Below are positions 55,415 through 64,000 of a DNA stretch of 64,000 nt, one piece after another. The position numbers and the translations under genes were made by a program. Below the pieces are notes generated by a model. The model did no database searches. It was given only the letters and a program-made list of their open reading frames with translations, and was not told where the DNA came from. Every line of letters begins with the position of its first letter. Within the stretch, counting starts at the first letter, position 1. The DNA is from Bromus sterilis (lineage: Eukaryota; Streptophyta; Magnoliopsida; Poales; Poaceae). The stretch is from the NCBI GenBank assembly GCA_950022295.1, contig OX465598.1, positions 3,410,001 to 3,474,000 of the forward strand, in the 5' to 3' direction.

Positions 55415-56037
55415 CCGCCTATTCCGGCGGCCGCTGTCAAGCTCCTCCTACGACACTTTGATGACATTACGACCGTTCGCCTACTCCGGCGATCCTTCGG
55501 CGGCCGTTGCTGAGCTCCGTCGCTTGCTTCGACGATGCTCTGGCAATCCTCCTACTCCGGAGTCTTCGGAGGTCGCTGCTGAGCTCCTTCGCCTACACCG
55601 GCAAAGTATAGACGGCCGATGTCAAGCTCCTTCTACGACACTTTGATGACTTTACGACCGTTCGCCTACTCTGGCGACGCTCCGACGGCCGTTGCCGAGC
55701 TCCTTCGCTTGCTTCGACAATGCTCTATCAATCCGCCTACTACGGTGAGGCTCCGGCGGTCGCTATTGAGCTCCTCCGCCCACACCGGCGAGGTTCCGGC
55801 GGCCGTTGCCGAGCTTCAGGCCGTCTGCTCCAGTGTTGATTGGTTTGCGGTTTCACTATACGGGGGCTTGCAAACGACCCAAAAACTGCATATTTGAGGT
55901 ATGAAAGAGAAGATATAGGGCGAGCTGCAAAAAGAACGATTCGGTCATTTTGCGGGATCTATTCTGTGTGTTTTACGATATCCATATTGGAAATTTGGAC
56001 GTTGGACCAGTTTTGATGGATCTACTAGAGTTGCTCT
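55415..56037. repeat. GC-rich element with ~186-bp internal duplication and MULE-like right end
   Basis: The block GTCAAGCTCCT(C/T)CTACGACAC occurs at 55436 and again at 55621. Further shorter repeats of a GGCGACG/GCTCCGGCGG type follow to 55830. The right end GATCTACTAGAGTTGCTCT (to 56037) is the inverse of the AGAGCAACTC.A.CAG termini at 6568 and 19688. The left end was not identified; the hAT element inserted into this one. Confidence 0.55.
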
Positions 56038-56832
56038 CATGTCGGACCACCGGTTGGTTCCTTCTTTTGGATGAAACCATCCTCTACATCTCACTCTGAG
56101 GCGACACGAGGAACCCTAGCTTCACCAGTCATCAACCTTCCTCACACTCCTGACTCCCCCTTAGCCATCGTCGAGGGACACTGCACTAGCTGGCAAAGCC
56201 TAGGCAATGTTAGCATCGGCGTGGCCTCTCCCTTGGTGGCGGCGTGGGTCTTTTTCTTGAAAGCCTTGGCGGCACGGTGCGACGAAGATCTGGCGGCAGC
56301 TATGCTCAACGACGAGGGCGGAGGGTAGGGCCTCGTCTGACGTGCTTCAATGTGAGTTGAGTAGAACATTCTACCCCTACCAATGTAACTATAAAGGTAA
56401 AAAAAAGTATCAACGATAATGATATCTTATTTGGTGATAACTTAAATGTCTTCATTTTTAGTTTTTGGCTTACAAGGTAATCATGATCCAATAAAAATAT
56501 TTTCTTTCAAAATGTAGTTTTATATTAAAAAAAAATCTCCCTTTTTTCTACTATTTCCGATGGATGGATCATCTGTCTCCAATTAGAAAATACTAGAAGG
56601 GAACTAGTTCACTAATTAGGTGTTTTAATTAATTACTACCCAAGTTGGCCTCAGCCTCAGGAATGTCGTCATTATGTAGCCACGCCATGATCACCATGGT
56701 GTTGTCATCTTGGCAACACCTTGTGTTGTTACCAGCAACGTGCTGCTACGGACGCAACCTCCTGTCCAAATCCAAGTCTTTATCACCGCTTCAGGATCGA
56801 TGTGCCAAATCAAAATGAATCGGCGCTTATGC
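56038..56832. other. Intergenic region upstream of the F-box/PP2 gene
   Basis: A short frame at 56071-56328 has no recognisable product. No complete element seen. Confidence 0.4.
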
Positions 56833-58357
56833 ATGGAGACGGAGACGGGCATCGGCGACCTCCCGGCGGACTGCCTGGCCCTCGTCGCCTCCCTGACCTC
56901 CCCCGGCGACGCGTGCAAGCTGGCGGCCACCGCCACGGCGCTCCGGGCGGCCGCCGACTCCGACGAGGTCTGGAAGAGCTTCCTCCCGGCGGACTGCACC
57001 GACATCCTCGCGCGGTGCAGCAGCAGCAGCGCCGGTGATGGGCGCCGCCTCCTCCAAGGTGAAACGAGCAAGGAGCTCTTCTCCCGCCTCTGTGACTCCC
57101 CCGTCCTCCTCGATGGCGACAATCTGGTACTAAAAGATGTTGTTTGCATAATTGTTTGCACCATTAATTCAAAAGACCTGTCTCGTCTGACACTGGCTCG
57201 CTCGAGAAGAGCTTCTCGCTGGAGAGGTGTAGCGGCGCCAAGAAGTACATGATACCGGCGAAAGCTCTGTGCTACGGGTGGAGTGGCTACCCCTACGGAG
57301 GCCTCGCCTGGTCACACTGCCACCCTCACTCCAGGTTCCAATCTCAGCATAATTTCTGGTTAAAATCCACTCGTTTATATATAAAACTTGCAATCATTAT
57401 ACTCTCCACCTGCTCACTTTGTATACTACTCCCTTTTCCCTCTGATCCATAATAAGTGTTCCTCATTTTGTACTAAGCTAGTACAAACTTTATACTATAT
57501 GAGCGACACTTATTATGGATCGGAGGGAGTACTTAATTACTCCTACATACTTGGATTGTTTCCTTTTTTTTCAAGAAATGCACAACCCATTGCTTGAAAT
57601 GCGAGATTAGCTGACTGAGAACCACGAGAGTTTCGCTCGAACCTAAAGTTAGCAAGCAAACATTATAACTTAATGTCGTATTGATGAGCGCACAACAAAG
57701 TTAGCAAGCAACATTATACTTTTGACGCTAATTTTACGCAACATATAACATATTATAAACATTGCGTAGCACTAAAACAAAGTTCAACAACCACAAACTA
57801 AGTTTTACTATTTTTTTTCTTGTAGATTCCGGGAGGTGGTGGTTCTCTCGCACTTGTGCTGGCTGGACGTATATGGCATAATGAACACCAAAAACCTCTC
57901 GGGAGTCAATAGAAGCTACTCAGCCTATCTCGTATACAGAGTGCATTGGTTGCACACAGATATGACTCACAACCAAAGTCAAGAAGATGCAGGGTCCTCC
58001 ACCGCCACCATCTACAACCATGATTGCAACCATCTCGTACCTCATAAGCACTCACGATGTCCTTTATGGGACTGGGGTTGGGAACTCGATGGATCCTCAT
58101 CGTCGTCGTCATTGGTAGACATGAAAGAGAATAATCGGAGTCTAAAGCAGCCGTTGAAACCCGATGGCGTGAGCGTGAGAAGTGATGGACGATGGGTAGA
58201 GCAAGAGATCAAAATAGAGTTGGATGAGCAATGCGTGGAGGGAAAGGAGAGCAATGTTTCTATTGAGTTTAGAGGGTTGACTGGGTCACATGGGTGCCAG
58301 ATTATCATAGAGGGGATCGAGATAAGGCCAAGATCAACGGAGGTTGTAATTTCTTAG
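56833..58357 (+). CDS. PP2-B-like: F-box protein with PP2 (phloem lectin) domain, PP2-B10 type
   Basis: Three exons, 56833-57126, about 57207-57334 and 57826-58357, give about 317 residues. Residues 8-55 are an F-box (IGDLPADCLALVASLTSPGDACK, then DSDEVWKSFLPADC). The PP2 domain follows with CSGAKKYMIPAKAL, FREVVVLSHLCWLDVYG, YSAYLVYRV and a C-terminal WVEQEIKIEL / GCQIIIEGIEIRPR. PP2-B proteins bind SKP1 through the F-box, and the PP2 domain is thought to bind glycans on target proteins; several are defence- or wound-related. Intron 1 is short (about 80 bases) and its acceptor is uncertain (57207 or 57210, both in frame). Intron 2 contains a complete Stowaway-like MITE. Met at 56833 was preferred over upstream in-frame Mets because F-box/PP2 proteins start just before the F-box. 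Confidence 0.88.
57429..57529. mobile_element. Complete Stowaway-like MITE in intron 2 of the F-box/PP2 gene
   Basis: The left end CTCCCTTTTCCCTCTGATCC, reading on into ATAATAAGTG, is matched by CTCCCTCCGATCCATAATAA inverted at the right, flanked by TA (57427-57428 and 57530-57531). It is the same family as 36762, with a small insertion in the left terminal repeat. Confidence 0.8.
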
Positions 58358-59103
58358 AAGCAACATGATTTCTTCAGGGCTAATATATACATATCAATTG
58401 AGGTCATTCTCTTCAGCACATCTTGGTTTTGGGCACCTCCTTATACATTGCATGTTTGTGGTTTGCTAAATGAGAAGAACGTGAGCACCTTTGATCTTTT
58501 GTTTATTTGACACATTAAGTGTTTATGTGCATGTCAAGGCTTCTTGTTTACTCTTATATGTTGTGACTAAGTAGCATCAACATTGGATGGTTTAGGGATC
58601 AAACAATGCCCATTGATTCGAATTGTTTGAACCAACCTTTGTGAGACTTAAAGTGCGTAAACATGATGTGTTGGGCCCATTCACAATCTTGTCAAATTTG
58701 CTACTATCAATCTTCCCAAGGGACGCAGCCACATGTGACTTTTAAGTCATCATGATCCTCTTTGTATCTTACCGAGTATTATGTTGAATGAATAAAGAGA
58801 CAGCAAGCTTCTCAGAAAAAAAAGGAATTTGAGATCCTAATACCTAGTACGGGCATAGCAAGAAATTTAGTTGGATCAGGTTCACAAAGTTGTGTACCAT
58901 AGTCAGTAGCTAGGTATTGATAGGGAGGCCACAAATTCAAGTTATCTATATCCACTTTACTTTAATTGATCTCGTGGACTCTAGGGATACTACTAATTGA
59001 TTAAGTAATTGAACTGTTATATAAATTCTTTCCAAAAAAATTAAAAGATGGGTAAAAGACGAGAAGTTTTATATTTTTATCTATATTCTAAACCTTCGAT
59101 TCT
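58358..59103. other. Intergenic region, no supported gene
   Basis: 3' flank of the F-box/PP2 gene. No frame, element or RNA gene was recognised. Confidence 0.5.
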
Positions 59104-59270
59104 AAAATTTAATTTCATTTCTTCAATTTGTTCTCCTCTTCTAAGGTTATAGCTTTCGTGCTAGCTTCATCGATGTTACCCACCAAATAAAAAGCCTGTT
59201 CAGGTAGGCCGTCTAATTCTCCGGAAAGGATTAGTTGAAATCCCCTAATAGTTTCCGCAAGAGCAACATA
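59104..59270 (-). pseudogene. atpB: Chloroplast atpB 3' end (nuclear plastid DNA)
   Basis: The minus strand reads YVALAETIRGFQLILSGELD through PEQAFYLVGNIDEASTKA to EEENKLKK and TGA. This is the C-terminus of the plastid ATP synthase beta subunit. The overlapping atpE start (ATGAAATTAAAT) follows and then plastid similarity stops. Only about 55 of 498 codons are present, so it is a non-functional insertion. Confidence 0.88.
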
Positions 59271-59367
59271 GATCCGTAGCGATTGATGAGAGTGAGCCGA
59301 TAATGGAATTTTTCTTTGATAAACAGGAAACTTAAGATTAAGATGCTCCGGAATGGAAACGAGGGAA
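59271..59367. other. Unassigned junction segment between the two plastid-derived pieces
   Basis: Likely organellar DNA from another locus (the minus strand reads FPVYQRKIPLSAHSHQSL in frame with atpB), but I could not place it. Confidence 0.35.
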
Positions 59368-59421
59368 AAAGCGCCCAACTCATAATTGGTAAATTTGCGG
59401 GTTCAATTCCTGCTGGATGCA
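59368..59421 (+). pseudogene. trnI-CAU: Plastid trnI-CAU 3' two-thirds (tRNA fragment)
   Basis: AAAGCGCCCAACTCATAATT with the CAU anticodon, then GCGGGTTCAATTCCTGC (T arm) and GGATGCA (acceptor strand), match plastid tRNA-Ile(CAU). The 5' acceptor strand and D arm are replaced by unrelated sequence, so no functional tRNA can form. Plastid-spacer-like sequence (AAGTCTATTGAAACTGGCTC) continues to about 59500 and possibly 59775. Confidence 0.7.
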
Positions 59422-60210
59422 CACGAACGGGAACGTTCCGTAAGTCTATTGAAACTGGCTCTCTATCCATGGAATCTCATCCTCTTTTGTGCGGATCCTT
59501 ATTATCTGCCGCTATTTTAATCATTAGATTTCGAAAAAAATTCCATTTCTTCTCTAAAAAGAAAAAATATATTTTAAATAAAACATTTTTCTTTAGTGAG
59601 ATTGAATATTTCTATGCAAAAAGCAAAATTGAGAGAAAAAAAGTGGTCTTTTGGGCAAACAAAATTGGAAGGAAGAAAATTTATTTTTTATTTTTATTTA
59701 AGAACTACTTGAATATTTCAGTCTGGTTGCGAGTTTTTTTTCAACCTACTCAAGTCCAAACCGGTCGGGCCCCTTAGAGTCGTGTAAAAAAAATCACACG
59801 GCATAGAAAAAAAAAGCAATCTCTATGACATGGCACAAAAAAAGACCATCATAAGCAATGTAAACAATGCACCAGTAGTTCACCTTGTGAGTTCTTTATT
59901 TAATTCTGGAAAATGGAGGATTAAACTAATCAAATGGTCATGCACACAAAAATTAATAATCAAATGGTATATATTCCCAAGAAAAACATGTTATCAATGA
60001 TATATTGTCAAGTAGAAAAGGAAAGTGCATATGTACCGAAACAAGCGATACATGTCATATCTACACTATTATTTTATTCCAAGTAGAAAAGGAAACCCTA
60101 TATATGGACGTCACTCCGCAGCGGCGCTGCAGCTGCGCGTATCCGTGCGGCGGCTTCCAATCCATTAGCAAAATGTACTAGCTTACTCCAGCTTCAACTT
60201 TTAAAAATAC
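59422..60210. other. Probable plastid spacer remainder and AT-rich intergenic DNA
   Basis: 59422-59775 keeps the A/T-rich homopolymer style of plastid spacers, and a meaningless open frame runs through it. 59780-60210 shows nothing recognisable. Confidence 0.4.
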
Positions 60211-60728
60211 TAAATGATACCCCGCACGTTGCTGCGGGAATCAGTTGCAAAATATTTTGAATGATTGATTGCATGAAACATGAATAGTTGAATTAATAGT
60301 ATATAAACTAAAGTATAAAAATACATTTTATGTATTGTATTTTATTATTTTGTAGTTAAAAATATTTATTAAATATAAGTAATGTAATATAATGAAAAAA
60401 ATTCATGCATGTTGAGTGAGTTGGCATGTGTCATTATATTGATGTATGCATAAGATCAACTAATAACAAAGAATTTGTTCTCATGCATATTGTGGTGAGT
60501 TTTTTATGATGTGACATGTATTCATGTTAAAAGTGATGTAATATTATAGGAAAAAAATCCATGCATGTTGAGAAAGATTGCATGTGTCATTAAATGGATG
60601 TGTGCATGAGATCAACTAATAATGAAGAACTTGTTCTCATGCACATTGTGGTGGACCTTTGATGAGGTGTCATGCTTGCATGTTGAGATAGATAAAATAG
60701 TGGGGATTATCTATTATAGTATTATAGA
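60211..60728 (-). mobile_element. Helitron-like non-autonomous element (reverse orientation)
   Basis: On the minus strand it begins TCTATAATACTATAATAGAT at 60728 and ends with the hairpin-forming CCCGCAGCAACGTGCGGGG (60222-60240) about ten bases before a TTAG terminus at 60211-60214. This is the same terminal plan as the element at 7317. No target duplication and no coding sequence. A GATGCATGCATAAGATCAAC-like block is repeated inside (60444 and 60599). Confidence 0.5.
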
Positions 60729-62264
60729 TTTATCTCTTAAACTGATAATTCAATTAATGATTCGTTTGCAACATTAGCTTTGTCGCGGCCAGATCTTCGA
60801 AATTAGATCCCATGTCAACATGTTTTGACAACATTTTTTTTTCATCAGTAGTTTCCACATTTCTATTAATTACTTACCTGGTAATGATCTATACAGTTGC
60901 CAGATTATACTAACTTGGTTCTCAAATCACTGCACACTAATATATATATAAATGAAAACTCATTTTATGGCATTTGTAAGTTTTTTTTTGGATCACCTAT
61001 GAAAATTGTTCGTACTTGTTATATTATTTATACTCAATTGTCATAATAACTTGTTGTGCTTAAACGATTTGTTATCGATTTAATTATGTTTGGTTGTCAT
61101 ATTTTTTAATTTAACTGATATGATGGTTTATTGTTCTTCCCAGTTTTATTAGTTTGAGTTGCCAGTTTATTTTATCGGATTGTATCATAAGTTTAAGTGT
61201 ACGGAACTATTTCCCGGTAACTATGTACAAATATTTGTGGTAACAGTTCACGATAAAAGTGATAACTAGGGTGACCTAAATTTGGCAACTGACGATAACA
61301 AAAAAAAGTTTATCAAAATATATCAATTTAGGATCTTGTTTCGAAGCCCTCGTGAAAACAAACACAATGGTGAAAACGAAACATAAATCGGATTAATGGT
61401 TTGTAAGATAAATCATTTTGAAAATTCAAAAAACACATTTAATATGATGATGTCAGCCATGAGGTAATAGTCTTGAATGACTAATCTTTGCATGCAGCCG
61501 CCGCATGATAAACCTGTGGTGCGGCGGTGCACCTTAGCTTTTCCCTTGATATATATATATATACAAAAGATTTCGTATGTGGGTGACTTCATGCACATTG
61601 CAATCATGGCCACTCATCGAGTTTGGGGATGCGAACCTAACGTGGTCTAAACTTTTCTCCTTTTGTTTTTATCAAATTTCCATTGATTTTGTTTATTTCC
61701 TCTTTGGTTGTATAGGGCTGCCGATTCAGATTTCATAGGAATTATAGGTTCAGAGTACAATGTCCAACACAAAATTTTATTCTATCCATCAATGAACATA
61801 TACAAAAACTCAGGAAATTGCTCATGCATTTACCTCGGTATCTAATAGTTACGTCATCACAATAATCTCTGTTAATCCTTCATGCTCTAGCGTTCCATGT
61901 ACCACAACTTTGGCGACCAACCGTCTAATAGTTAGTTATGTTGGTGCCTTCGCATGTTAGCGCCTGACACGATTAGTAGACTATTCAGAAAAAATGAACC
62001 AGTAGATTTTTTTTTTGTAAAAAACATTGATGTATTTTTTATTAGAAACAGAATAGTATGCTTACATGCAAAACTAAAGTCAAATACACTCCTCTAGACT
62101 ACATCAACACCTAAAATATTATTTATTATGCAATAAAGTGGATAAATGTAAGCAAAAATGTTATTTTTTATAAAATGACTTATTAATTACAACACAATAA
62201 GCATGATGCGAGGGCCATCCTACTGAAATAAACTGCCTGCCAAGCCTTGGAGTGCTATGATCTA
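60729..62264. other. AT-rich intergenic region, no supported gene
   Basis: Only short frames and simple TATATA runs (61545-61562) are present. Confidence 0.5.
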
Positions 62265-62887
62265 CTTTTTTCGTTTCTTGATATAGGCCCTGTTTGGATC
62301 CATGGGTTAGAGTTAGAGTTGGTTAGATTGTACCAAACTAACCCCAAAACATCCAAACAGGAGGGTTAGAGTTGGTTAGATGCATCTAACCCATCCAAAA
62401 AATCTAACCCACCCAAGAGGTGCTTATTTGGGTTAGAGTTGGATGGGGTCCACAAAAAATTACTTTTTCCACTATCTCCACCATACAAAATTCTGAATAA
62501 AGTAGTCAAATGATTGGAATGGTACATTTATTGACAATCTAACCCCACCATCCAAAAACCTCTTTGGTTAGAGTTAGTTTTGGGTTAGACTAGGGTTAGA
62601 ATCTAACTCTAACCTCTAACCGAGTTAGAGTATCCAAACAGGGCCATAAGGTGTTTAAGCTTTTTGCACGAATATTAATACATATGTATAATGCTACAAT
62701 TGGATTGATCTATATAGGAAAAATCAAAAGAAAATCATTCGAATCAGCCAATAATAATATAAAAAACCTCCGTTCTATCTCTTTCAACAGATATATTTAT
62801 CTAAACGGATAGTATAATACTAATATATCATGTATTTTGGAAAAAAAAACAAAATCTTAAACACCTTATATCAAAGAACAAAGGAAG
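62265..62887. mobile_element. Stowaway-like MITE interrupted by a nested Tourist-like MITE
   Basis: The left arm CTTTTTTCGTTTCTTGATAT (62265) continues after the inserted element with AAGGTGTTTAAGC. The right arm, inverted, reads CTTCCTTTGTTCTTTGATAT then AAGGTGTTTAAGA. TA flanks both ends (62263-62264 and 62888-62889). Without the 363 inserted bases the element is about 260 bp. The right TA is the first TA of the protease TATA box. Confidence 0.7.
62286..62645. mobile_element. Tourist-like MITE, copy 2 (360 bp), nested
   Basis: The ends and length are the same as copy 1 at 40713. It is flanked by the 3-bp direct repeat ATA (62283-62285 and 62646-62648). By eye about eight substitutions in 360 bases separate the two copies, suggesting recent activity. 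Confidence 0.85.
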
Positions 62888-62894
62888 TATATAA
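62888..62894 (+). promoter_or_regulatory. TATA box of the cysteine protease gene
   Basis: TATATAA lies 94-100 bases before the ATG and directly abuts the right end of the MITE at 62887. Confidence 0.65.
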
Positions 62895-62987
62895 GAACCC
62901 CAATGGCCGAAGGGGAGCGGCACTGCGGCCAGAGGAAACTTCCCTCTAGTAGTTGTTCTCTCCTGTTCGTCGTTCCACCAAGTGACC

Positions 62988-64000
62988 ATGGCGACCACAG
63001 TGGCGACACTCCTGCTCGCGGTGACCATGGCCTTGCTCCTCGCTGCGTCGGGTGCGACTGCGAGTGGCGGCAGCAACATCACCATGTCGTTCGCCTCGGA
63101 GGAGGTCGCGTCGGAGGAGGCCCTCCTCTCCCTGTACGAGAGGTGGGCGAAGCACTTCGACAAGGCTCTCCCAAGCGGTGGAGCACGCGGCAGCGCCCGC
63201 TTCGCCGTTTTCACGCAGAGCGTCCGGCTGGCGCACCGGCGCGGCCCCGGCAAACTGAGGCTCAACGAGTTCGCCGACACCGCGCTCAAGGAAGTCCACA
63301 ACACGCGCTGCTACATCCCGCTCACCACCATGGGAGCGGAGGGCCATGGGTTCAGACGGAGGTACGACGATGGCGCGGCCCTGCCGGCGTCCCACGACTG
63401 GCGCGCCGCGGGCGTGGTGACGCCGGTCAGGGACCAAGGGAGCCACTGCGGAAGCTGCTGGGCTTTCGCGACGGCGTCGGCCATCGAGAGCCTTCTGGCG
63501 ATCGAGCACGGCGACGTGATCCTGCTGTCCCCGCAGCAACTGGTCGACTGCGACAACTACAACCAGCACTGCATCGGCGGCGCCCCGGCGGTGGCGTTCC
63601 AGATCCTGACGTTCGCCACCGCCGGCATGTCGCGGTGGACGGACTACCCGTACAAGGACGCCCAGGGGTGGTGCTACCCGGCCCGCAAAGTCGTGGGCAT
63701 CAGGGGCTGGGGGAGCGTGCGGGTGCGGAACGAGAGGGCGCTCATGGCGGCGGTGATCAAACAGCCCGTCGCCGTCTCCGTCGACGCCAACAGCACGGCC
63801 TTCCAGCTTGAGTACCGCGGCGGCGTCTTCGACGGGCCCTGCAACACCACTCTCGGTCACGCCATGACGCTCGTCGGCTACGGCACCACCGGACACAACG
63901 ACCCTTACGGCGAGCCGGCCGGAATCGACTATTGGCTCCTCAAGAATTCCTGGTCGACGGCGTGGGGCGAAGCCGGCTATATGCGGCTCCGGCGTGGTGG
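62988..64000 (+). CDS. Papain-like (C1A) cysteine protease, 3' end outside window
   Basis: An open frame from ATG 62988 runs to the window edge (337 complete codons). A signal peptide (VATLLLAVTMALLLAASGATA) is followed by a shortened I29-type propeptide (LYERWAKHFDKAL ... FAVFTQSVRLAHRRG ... LRLNEFADTALKEV). The mature enzyme begins near LPASHDWRAAGVVTPVRDQG. Catalytic residues are all visible: Gln in RDQGSHCGSCWAF with the nucleophile Cys, His in LGHAMTLVGYG, and Asn in LLKNSWSTAWGEAGYMRL. The common GCNGG motif is CIGGAP here, as in divergent grass members. Such proteases act in the vacuole or apoplast in senescence, seed protein breakdown and defence. Only the last few dozen residues are expected to be missing. 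No intron is seen before the edge. Confidence 0.92.
   Translation, partial: MATTVATLLLAVTMALLLAASGATASGGSNITMSFASEEVASEEALLSLYERWAKHFDKALPSGGARGSARFAVFTQSVRLAHRRGPGKLRLNEFADTALKEVHNTRCYIPLTTMGAEGHGFRRRYDDGAALPASHDWRAAGVVTPVRDQGSHCGSCWAFATASAIESLLAIEHGDVILLSPQQLVDCDNYNQHCIGGAPAVAFQILTFATAGMSRWTDYPYKDAQGWCYPARKVVGIRGWGSVRVRNERALMAAVIKQPVAVSVDANSTAFQLEYRGGVFDGPCNTTLGHAMTLVGYGTTGHNDPYGEPAGIDYWLLKNSWSTAWGEAGYMRLRRG

Noticed and set aside
57169..57393. Minus-strand frame opposite F-box/PP2 exon 2
   Set aside because: Antisense shadow; the plus strand continues the PP2 domain.
59368..59421. Functional tRNA-Ile gene
   Set aside because: The acceptor 5' strand and D arm are missing; only the anticodon region, T arm and 3' strand remain.

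Overview
This is nuclear DNA from a grass, most probably a Triticeae species (wheat, Aegilops or barley group). The evidence is the intron-rich plant genes with GC-rich first exons, the dense small transposons of types typical of that tribe (Stowaway-like MITEs with TA target sites, CACTA, hAT, Tourist-like and Helitron-like elements), and two pieces of chloroplast-derived DNA. No prokaryotic feature was seen. Species and chromosome cannot be read from the sequence.

Layout. 1-1.1 kb: last six exons of an AGO4-clade Argonaute (+). 3.1-5.9 kb: ERD7/senescence-domain gene (+). 8.9-11.1 kb: a six-exon universal-stress-protein/pseudokinase fusion (-). 13.3-17.7 kb: an intronless 1477-codon CC-NB-ARC-LRR resistance-type gene (-). 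17.8-26 kb: transposon-rich, including a complete non-autonomous CACTA element (21556-24136) that carries a 661-bp tandem repeat. 26.1-27 kb: small membrane protein gene (-). 29.3 kb: cysteine-rich peptide exon (-). 31.1-31.7 kb: histone H2A (+) with an odd acidic tail. 33-36.6 kb: hAT MITE, LINE fragment and Copia-type LTR. 39.7-47.1 kb: three paralogous receptor-like cytoplasmic kinase genes (one +, two -), all degenerate as kinases. 47.6-51 kb: WD40 protein of the AAMP type (-). 52.3-53.4 kb: minisatellite. 54.0-54.6 kb: group F bZIP zinc-deficiency regulator (+) with a perfect ZDRE palindrome in its own promoter. 56.8-58.4 kb: F-box/PP2 lectin gene (+). 59.1-59.8 kb: plastid-derived patchwork. 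63.0 kb to the end: papain-type cysteine protease (+), cut by the window edge.

The most unusual material is the kinase cluster. Genes at 42123-44285 and 45012-47123 arose by a ~2.5-kb duplication that includes their promoters. Both encode proteins with an N-terminal MANC instead of the myristoylatable MGNC of RLCK-VII kinases, a YGD in place of (H/Y)RD, and an activation segment in which the SYNAK..SD.G block occurs twice and the usual GT.GY..PEY stretch is missing. The third copy (39686-41777) lacks that exon altogether and carries a Tourist-like MITE in the gap. With the USP-fusion gene, all four kinase-type genes in the window look like pseudokinases, or in one case a pseudogene.

Genes are given as whole CDS spans. 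Exon coordinates are in the evidence text; they were chosen by GT/AG sites, reading-frame continuity and resemblance to the known family, and all phases were checked by hand.
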